Below, piece after piece: positions 6,217-12,523 of a DNA stretch of 12,523 nucleotides; position 1 is the stretch's first letter, and every line of letters starts with the position of its first letter. Under the pieces are notes generated by a model, which ran no database searches, was not told the DNA's origin, and worked only from the letters and a program-made list of their open reading frames with translations. Origin of the DNA: Leucobacter sp. (GTDB taxonomy: Bacteria; Actinomycetota; Actinomycetes; Actinomycetales; Microbacteriaceae); contig JAPSIU010000054.1 in NCBI GenBank assembly GCA_031178565.1, forward strand, positions 1-12,523, in the 5' to 3' direction. The position numbers and the translations under genes were made by a program.

Positions 6217-7572
6217 CTATTCTTCAGCGCCCTCGCCCTCGCCCTCGCCCTCGCCCTCGCCCTCGCGCCGCTCCCGCGCCTGCCTGCGAAGACGCTCCCA
6301 CTCGGCGAGGCGTTCTCCGATCGATCGCTCGTAGCCGTTCCGGGTCGGTCGGTAGATCTTCTCGCGATCCATGCCCTCGGGGAAGTAGTCGGCGCCGGAG
6401 AAGCCGGCCGCGGTGTCGGGATCGTAGCGGTAGCCCTCGCCGTAGCCGAGATCCTTCATCAACCGCGTCGGCGCGTTGAGAATGTGCGCGGGAGGCATCA
6501 GCGAGCCGGCGCGCTTCGCGAGCTTCCGAGCCGCTCCGAACCCGCGGTACACGGCGACGGACTTCGGCGCCGTCGCGAGGTACACGACTGCCTGGGCGAT
6601 CGCGAGCTCGCCCTCGGGCGAGCCGAGGCGTTCGTAGACGTCCCAGGCGGCCAGCGCCTGGTGGACCGCCTCCGGGTCCGCGATCGCGATGTCCTCGTTG
6701 GCGAACCGCACCAGCCGCCTCGCGATGTAGAGCGGATCCTCGCCCCCGTCGAGCATCCGGGCCAGCCAGTACAGCGCGGCGTCGGGATCCGACCCGCGCA
6801 TGGACTTGTGCAGCGCCGAGATGAGGTTGTAGTGGCCCTCCTGCGACTTGTCGTACAGCGGGGCGCGCTGCTGAACGAGCCTCGCGAGGCCCGCGACGTC
6901 CAGGGGCTCGGTCACCGTTCGCAGCTGCTCGACGAGATTGAGCAGGTAGCGGCCGTCGCCGTCCGCCATCGCGATGAGCGCCTGCCGCGCCGTATCCGTC
7001 AGCGGCAGGGGCTTGCCGATGGCCTCCTCGGCGCGCGACGCGAGCGTGCTGAGCGCCCGCTCGTCGAGGCGGTTGAGCACGAACACCTGGCACCGGGAGA
7101 GCAGGGCGCCGTTGAGTTCGAAGCTCGGGTTCTCGGTGGTGGCCCCGACGAGCACGATCGTGCCGTCCTCGACGTACGGCAGGAACGAATCCTGCTGGGC
7201 GCGGTTGAAGCGGTGGATCTCGTCGACGAAGAGGAGCGTGCCCTTGCCGACCTCTCGCCGCTTCTGCGCGGCCAGGAACACCTTCCGCAGATCTGCGACG
7301 CCGGAGAACGTCGCCGACAGCGGCTCGAATGCCAAGTCGGTGCTCTCGGCGAGCAGACGGGCGATGGTGGTCTTCCCGCAGCCGGGCGGGCCCCACAGCA
7401 CCATCGACACGAGCCGCTGTTCGGCGACCATTCGGCCGATCGGCCCGTCGGGCCCGATCAGAGACTCCTGTCCGACGACATCGTGCAGCGCCCGGGGCCG
7501 GAGGCGATCCGCGAGCGGGCGGCCGGAGTCGTCCGGCTCGAACAGCGAGGGCTGCGTTCCGGTCGGGCTCAC
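6217..7572 (-). CDS. rarA: Replication-associated recombination protein A (RarA/MgsA), AAA+ ATPase
   Basis: RarA is a clamp-loader-like AAA+ ATPase acting at stalled replication forks and gapped DNA. Starting at GTG 7572 it has 451 residues, typical of the family; AAGGAG lies 6 nt upstream. The frame is open a further 42 codons but those residues look unrelated. Features are Walker A GPPGCGKT (61-68), Walker B LLFVDEIHRF (113-122), sensor 1 GATTENPSF (143-151), Arg160 of LLSRCQVF as the likely arginine finger, and the C-terminal tetramerisation region with YDKSQEGHYNLISALHKS (240-257), GSDPDAALYWLARM (260-273) and PPAHILNAPTRLMKDLGYG (360-378). QPSLF at 7-11 resembles a sliding-clamp-binding motif. 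The tail ends in six Glu-Gly pairs encoded by a hexanucleotide repeat. The 170 bp before it back to clpB hold no other gene; co-transcription with clpB is possible. Confidence 0.96.
   Translation of the reverse strand: MSPTGTQPSLFEPDDSGRPLADRLRPRALHDVVGQESLIGPDGPIGRMVAEQRLVSMVLWGPPGCGKTTIARLLAESTDLAFEPLSATFSGVADLRKVFLAAQKRREVGKGTLLFVDEIHRFNRAQQDSFLPYVEDGTIVLVGATTENPSFELNGALLSRCQVFVLNRLDERALSTLASRAEEAIGKPLPLTDTARQALIAMADGDGRYLLNLVEQLRTVTEPLDVAGLARLVQQRAPLYDKSQEGHYNLISALHKSMRGSDPDAALYWLARMLDGGEDPLYIARRLVRFANEDIAIADPEAVHQALAAWDVYERLGSPEGELAIAQAVVYLATAPKSVAVYRGFGAARKLAKRAGSLMPPAHILNAPTRLMKDLGYGEGYRYDPDTAAGFSGADYFPEGMDREKIYRPTRNGYERSIGERLAEWERLRRQARERREGEGEGEGEGEGAEE
6229..6264. repeat. Hexanucleotide microsatellite, six GCCCTC units, inside the 3' end of rarA
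   Basis: Six perfect tandem copies of GCCCTC (plus strand) encode (Glu-Gly)6 near the RarA C-terminus, 9 bp before the stop codon. The unit length of six keeps the frame whatever the copy number, so slippage would only lengthen or shorten an acidic, flexible tail beyond the folded domains. Confidence 0.9.
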
Positions 7573-7742
7573 GTCCGGCTCCTTCCCCGGTGCGCCTCTC
7601 GGGTCGGTGCGCTGTTCATGGGCCTGCTTTCGTCGGATCCGCCCGGCGGTTCGATACCGAAGCACGAGCGCTGGTATCTCCCCAGTATCCAGGGGCACGA
7701 TTCGACCCGCAACGGCAGTCGGCTCACCGGTGGCGCCAGGCG

Positions 7743-9971
<2,229 letters not shown>

Positions 9972-9990
9972 GCGCTTCCTCTCGTTCAGC

Positions 9991-10017
9991 AAACTTGAGT
10001 GATGATGACTCAAGTTT
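9991..10017. promoter_or_regulatory. HAIR operator (HspR binding site) of clpB
   Basis: A perfect HspR-associated inverted repeat is present: CTTGAGT (9994-10000), seven bases, ACTCAAG (10008-10014). The symmetry extends to 10-bp arms (AAACTTGAGT/ACTCAAGTTT). It matches the published HAIR consensus exactly and sits 20-46 bp upstream of the clpB ATG. On the minus strand its upstream arm overlaps TAAACT (10018-10013), a plausible -10 box, which would place the transcript start inside the repeat. HspR bound here would therefore block clpB transcription and release it on heat shock. No good -35 box is visible. HspR itself is not encoded in the window. Confidence 0.92.
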
Positions 10018-10038
10018 ACTGCAGCCCCCCGCTTTCCG

Positions 10039-10680
10039 CTAGGGACGCGCGCCGATGATCTTCCGAATGACCCTCTGCACGGCACCGGAGAGCACCATCA
10101 CCAGCAGTGCGTAGTAGCCGACGGCCGGGATCAGCAGCGTCGCGGCGAGCGCGACCGCAAACAGCAGCGCCAGCGAGATATCGACGGCGAGACCGGACAG
10201 CGATTCGCCTCGGTCCATCCGGTGCAGGGCGGGGTGAGCGCGCAGATACAAGCGCACCAGGAGGGACATCATGGCGGTCAGGATCAGGCTGCCGATGTAG
10301 AGCGTCTTCGCCACGGCGTCGCCGTCGTCCATACGCCCAGCGATCGCCGTCGCGACGGGCAGCCACACGATGGTGAGCAACCACCCGGTGAGCAGCCACA
10401 TGAGTGCCGGCGTGATCCGTTCGACGCGTTCGAAGAGGCGATGGTGGATCATCCAGAACATCGCGATGAGCACGAAGCTGAGCACGAAGTTCAGCAGCTG
10501 CCCGCTGTGCTCCGTGAACCAGGCGAGCGTCCCCTCCCCCGCGTTCGCCACCTCGCCCACGCTGTCTATGAGGGGCAGGATCAGCAGCGTCAGCGCGATG
10601 GCGACGACCGCGTCGACGAACGCCTTGAACCGGCCCGCGGCGTAGCCGATCTCGGCACGGGGCTCCGACTCTGCCGACAT
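10039..10680 (-). CDS. TMEM175/DUF1211-family integral membrane protein (putative potassium channel)
   Basis: From ATG 10680 this is a 213-residue protein with six hydrophobic helices near residues 20-37, 60-78, 92-113, 127-146, 163-181 and 183-201. Helix 1 carries the family signature as GRFKAFVDAVVAIALTLLIL (16-35; the usual FSD is FVD), and helix 2 ends in FWMIHHRLFERV (75-86), also a family block. Bacterial TMEM175 homologues with one six-helix unit form tetrameric potassium-conducting channels. Whether this one conducts is unknown, and the Ser-to-Val change in the signature is worth noting. GAGG is only 2 nt from the ATG, so initiation may be weak. The frame is open 76 codons further upstream, but that stretch is Arg/Asp-rich and unlike the family. 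The gene ends 21 bp before the clpB HAIR element and appears to be a separate unit. Confidence 0.85.
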   Translation of the reverse strand: MSAESEPRAEIGYAAGRFKAFVDAVVAIALTLLILPLIDSVGEVANAGEGTLAWFTEHSGQLLNFVLSFVLIAMFWMIHHRLFERVERITPALMWLLTGWLLTIVWLPVATAIAGRMDDGDAVAKTLYIGSLILTAMMSLLVRLYLRAHPALHRMDRGESLSGLAVDISLALLFAVALAATLLIPAVGYYALLVMVLSGAVQRVIRKIIGARP

Positions 10681-10748
10681 GACCTCAGTGTAATGTCCGG
10701 GGCGCGGACCCGGTTTTCGACGGCCTCTTCCTCTCCGCCTCCCGGTAC

Positions 10749-10812
10749 GATCACCGCTCGAATCAGGATCATGGCATGGATCGAAATGAACAATCCGGTC
10801 CGAGCGGTGATC
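10749..10812. repeat. 12-bp perfect inverted repeat upstream of the TMEM175-family gene
   Basis: GATCACCGCTCG (10749-10760) and CGAGCGGTGATC (10801-10812) are perfect inverse copies with 40 bp between. A second pairing, CAGGATC (10764-10770) with GATCCTG (10809-10815), competes for part of the right arm, and GGTCCGAG is directly repeated at 10797-10804 and 10815-10822. The element lies 69-132 bp before the TMEM175-family start and downstream of the gentisate operon. No T-tract follows. It may be an operator or an alternating RNA structure. Confidence 0.5.
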
Positions 10813-10826
10813 CTGGTCCGAGTCGT

Positions 10827-10862
10827 GGGCGCTGCGCAAGGGCCACCCGGACGCCAGCGCCC
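10827..10862 (-). terminator. Candidate terminator hairpin after the maleylpyruvate isomerase gene
   Basis: GGGCGCTG (10827-10834) pairs with CAGCGCCC (10855-10862), an 8-bp GC-only stem with a 20-nt loop that starts 3 bp past the TGA at 10866-10868. No T-run follows on the minus strand. Placement directly behind the last gene of the operon suggests transcript termination. Confidence 0.42.
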
Positions 10863-10865
10863 GGA

Positions 10866-11660
10866 TCAAAACCAGTGCGGCAGCTGCGGTAGCTCCTTGG
10901 TCGAGCAATGCAGCCCCCGAGTCTCACCGCGCGCGAGCCATCCGGCGATCGCGGCGGCGGTTCCGGACACCTCCGGACCGCCCCGAGCGGAGGAGCGCAC
11001 GCGACGATCCCCGTCCCGGCCCGCGCTCGTCACGGTGACCGGCACAGCCTCGCCTCGGCGATGCCACGCCGCGAAGACGTCGTCGATGAGACGGTCCAGC
11101 ACGACGGGTGGCAGGTCGGCGAACGATCCGCCATTCCCGAGATCGACCGCGTGCACCCACACCTCCTTGGCCCGCATCCACGCCGTCTCCCGCGCCGGCA
11201 CCTCCCGGCCCTGCGAGGTGAGTACCCGGTGGTCCCAGTGCTCGTCCGCGAGGTCCCGCCACTCCACATTCAGGTGGACGGCGGAGTGCTCGACCAGGTG
11301 GCGCAGGGCCCGGCAGGGCAACGTCGAACCGAGCACGATCTCGCGCTCCCGCTGTTCCGCCGAGGCGTACATCGGCGTCTCGACGCCGGTGCGCGCCCAC
11401 TCCACGAGCCGGGTGAGGCCGCGGGCGTTGTATCCCACGTGGGCGATGAGGTGTCGGCGCGTCCATCCCTCGAGTGCGCTCGGCGCGTCGAAGTCGGCGT
11501 CGCGCAACTCCTGGAGCCTGCGCAGGAAGTAGGCCGTGCCCTGACGCGCGAGCAGCAGCTCCTGATGCGGCGCGTGCTCGGCATCGTACCGGGCGCCCGC
11601 CCCGAGCCGAGCGCGCAGCTCGAGCTGTTCCGGGGTCAACTGCGACTCGGGAGCGCTCAC
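10866..11660 (-). CDS. Mycothiol-dependent maleylpyruvate isomerase family protein
   Basis: This 264-residue protein of the DinB-like mycothiol-dependent enzyme group would isomerise maleylpyruvate to fumarylpyruvate in gentisate breakdown, in the cytoplasm, like NagL of Corynebacterium glutamicum. An N-terminal four-helix metal-binding domain contains GWTRRHLIAHVGYNARGLTR (65-84), with His74 as likely zinc ligand, and MRAKEVWVHAVDL (162-174), with Glu166 and His170 as the other two. WARTGVETPMY (88-98) matches the loop seen in true isomerases. The start is GTG 11660, overlapping the stop of the FAH-family gene by 4 bp (GTGA), with GAGGAG 5 nt upstream. The next gene upstream fits the following pathway step, which supports the specific function over a generic mycothiol transferase. 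It is the last gene of the operon, followed by a GC hairpin. Confidence 0.88.
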   Translation of the reverse strand: MSAPESQLTPEQLELRARLGAGARYDAEHAPHQELLLARQGTAYFLRRLQELRDADFDAPSALEGWTRRHLIAHVGYNARGLTRLVEWARTGVETPMYASAEQREREIVLGSTLPCRALRHLVEHSAVHLNVEWRDLADEHWDHRVLTSQGREVPARETAWMRAKEVWVHAVDLGNGGSFADLPPVVLDRLIDDVFAAWHRRGEAVPVTVTSAGRDGDRRVRSSARGGPEVSGTAAAIAGWLARGETRGLHCSTKELPQLPHWF

Positions 11661-12484
11661 GGCCGCTCCTCGGAGACGACGCGGTTGCGCAGCGTGCCGA
11701 TGCCGTCGATCGAGATGGAGACCGTGTCACCGTCGGCGAGGTACTCCTGCGGATCCCGGGCGTGCCCCACGCCTCCCGGCGTGCCGGTGAGGATCACGTC
11801 GCCCGGACGGAGGGTCGCGATGGTCGAGATGTACGCGACGAGCTGCACGGGATCATGCACGAGGTCGTGCACGTCGCCCCGCTGCTTCTCGCCCCCGTTC
11901 ACCGCGGTGATGAGGTGCGCTTCCGCTGGGATCTCGTCCGGGGTCGCCAGGACGGGACCGAGCGGCGTCGAGGACTCCCACATCTTGCCCTGCAACCACT
12001 CGCGGGTGCGGAACTGCCAGTCGCGCATCGAGACGTCATTCGCGATCGTGTATCCGGCGATCGCCGCGGCCGCGCGCTCCGCGTCGGCACGGCGCACGGT
12101 GCTGCCGATCACCACTGCGAGCTCACCCTCCCAGTCGATGCTGCCGCTCTCGGGCGGGAGCGGGATGATGTCGCCAGCGCCGAGGAGGCTGTCCGAGAAC
12201 TTCGCGAACAGCACGGGGAAGTCGGGCAGCGGCCGCCCCATCTCGAGGATGTGGGCCCGGTAGTTCAGCCCCACGCACACGATCTTGCCGGGGTTCACGA
12301 CGACGGGGGCGAAATCCAGCTCATCGACGGGGAGGGTGGGCCCTGTGACCCGCGCGACCCGCGCGAGCGCGTCTGAGGCGAGGATCGCACCGACGTCAGC
12401 GAATTCCTCGATCACGGTGGCGAGTGCGCCGTCGACGCGGGCGGCGCGGGTGGTTCCGTTGATGCGAATCGTGGCGAGCTTCAT
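11657..12484 (-). CDS. Fumarylacetoacetate hydrolase family protein, probable fumarylpyruvate hydrolase
   Basis: This 275-residue FAH-fold metal-dependent hydrolase probably splits fumarylpyruvate into fumarate and pyruvate (the NagK role). An N-terminal domain of about 60 residues precedes the catalytic fold, which begins near NPGKIVCVGLNYRAH (64-78). Metal ligands read as Glu119 and Glu121 (DWEGELAVVIG) and Asp150 (ANDVSMRD). The catalytic and lid blocks FAKFSDSLLG (93-102) and ILTGTPGGVG (231-240) are present. ATG 12484 has GAGGGAG about 8 nt upstream. It overlaps both neighbours by 4 bp, so three genes are translationally coupled. The adjoining mycothiol-dependent isomerase makes fumarylpyruvate the best substrate guess; an acylpyruvase or a homoprotocatechuate-pathway isomerase/decarboxylase are alternatives. 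Confidence 0.9.
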   Translation of the reverse strand: MKLATIRINGTTRAARVDGALATVIEEFADVGAILASDALARVARVTGPTLPVDELDFAPVVVNPGKIVCVGLNYRAHILEMGRPLPDFPVLFAKFSDSLLGAGDIIPLPPESGSIDWEGELAVVIGSTVRRADAERAAAAIAGYTIANDVSMRDWQFRTREWLQGKMWESSTPLGPVLATPDEIPAEAHLITAVNGGEKQRGDVHDLVHDPVQLVAYISTIATLRPGDVILTGTPGGVGHARDPQEYLADGDTVSISIDGIGTLRNRVVSEERP

Positions 12485-12523
12485 CGGTCTTCTCCCTCGA
12501 TCTGGATTCCCACATGGGCCACG
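12481..12523 (-). CDS. C-terminal end of an upstream operon gene (partial, unidentified)
   Basis: Only the last 14 codons are in the window, reading VAHVGIQIEGEDR then TGA (12481-12483). The stop overlaps the ATG of the FAH-family gene as ATGA, the same coupling used elsewhere in this operon, which is the main reason to call a gene. From pathway context gentisate 1,2-dioxygenase would be expected, but 13 residues cannot show that. Confidence 0.5.
   Translation of the reverse strand, partial: VAHVGIQIEGEDR

Noticed and set aside
6229..6264. Tandem repeats as a possible CRISPR or replication-origin iteron array
   Set aside because: The unit is only 6 bp, without spacers, and lies inside the rarA coding frame.
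7573..7698. RarA extension to GTG 7698
   Set aside because: The GTG at 7572 has AAGGAG at 6-nt spacing and gives the family's usual length; the extra residues are Arg-rich and unrelated.
9972..10085. ClpB extension to 10085 as a remnant of the N-domain
   Set aside because: The residues show no Clp N-domain similarity and the DNA holds the HAIR operator, so this is promoter and not decayed coding sequence.

Overview
The window comes from a high-GC, Gram-positive actinobacterium. Two features point to this group: a mycothiol-dependent maleylpyruvate isomerase-type enzyme (mycothiol is made by Actinobacteria), and clpB preceded by a perfect HspR operator (HAIR). The short ClpB without its N-terminal domain, and the general codon and GC character, suggest Microbacteriaceae or a relative. 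That family placement is inference and cannot be proved here.

Layout, left to right. (1) Positions 1-2878, minus strand: a complete polar amino-acid ABC importer operon in the order ATPase, permease, permease, lipoprotein binding protein. The genes are tightly coupled and the binding protein runs off the left edge. (2) Positions 2879-3194: a divergent control region with short repeats and dyads. (3) Positions 3195-4298, plus strand: an enolase-superfamily enzyme resembling cis-3-hydroxy-L-proline dehydratase and 4-hydroxyproline-betaine 2-epimerase. (4) Positions 4359-5942, minus strand: an MFS transporter of the metabolite:H+ symporter (ProP-like) type, convergent with the enzyme. Blocks 1-4 look like one uptake-and-catabolism locus for a proline-type amino acid or betaine. 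(5) Positions 6217-9971, minus strand: rarA, with a hexanucleotide microsatellite in its 3' end, then clpB lacking the N-domain and preceded by HAIR. (6) Positions 10039-10680, minus strand: a TMEM175/DUF1211-family six-helix membrane protein. (7) Positions 10866-12523, minus strand: the end of a gentisate-type ring-cleavage operon, with a few codons of an upstream gene, a fumarylpyruvate hydrolase-type FAH protein and a mycothiol-dependent maleylpyruvate isomerase, joined by 4-bp stop/start overlaps.

How the parts work together. The importer would bring in an amino acid that the enolase-family enzyme dehydrates or epimerises, and the MFS protein would be a second uptake or efflux route. The right-hand pair would turn maleylpyruvate into fumarylpyruvate and then into fumarate plus pyruvate. 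RarA and ClpB are housekeeping replication-stress and protein-disaggregation factors. I saw no phage, transposon, CRISPR or tRNA signals. I found no convincing wholly new system. The best leads are the putative hydroxyproline-type locus, the HAIR-controlled N-domainless ClpB, and several unexplained inverted repeats between genes.
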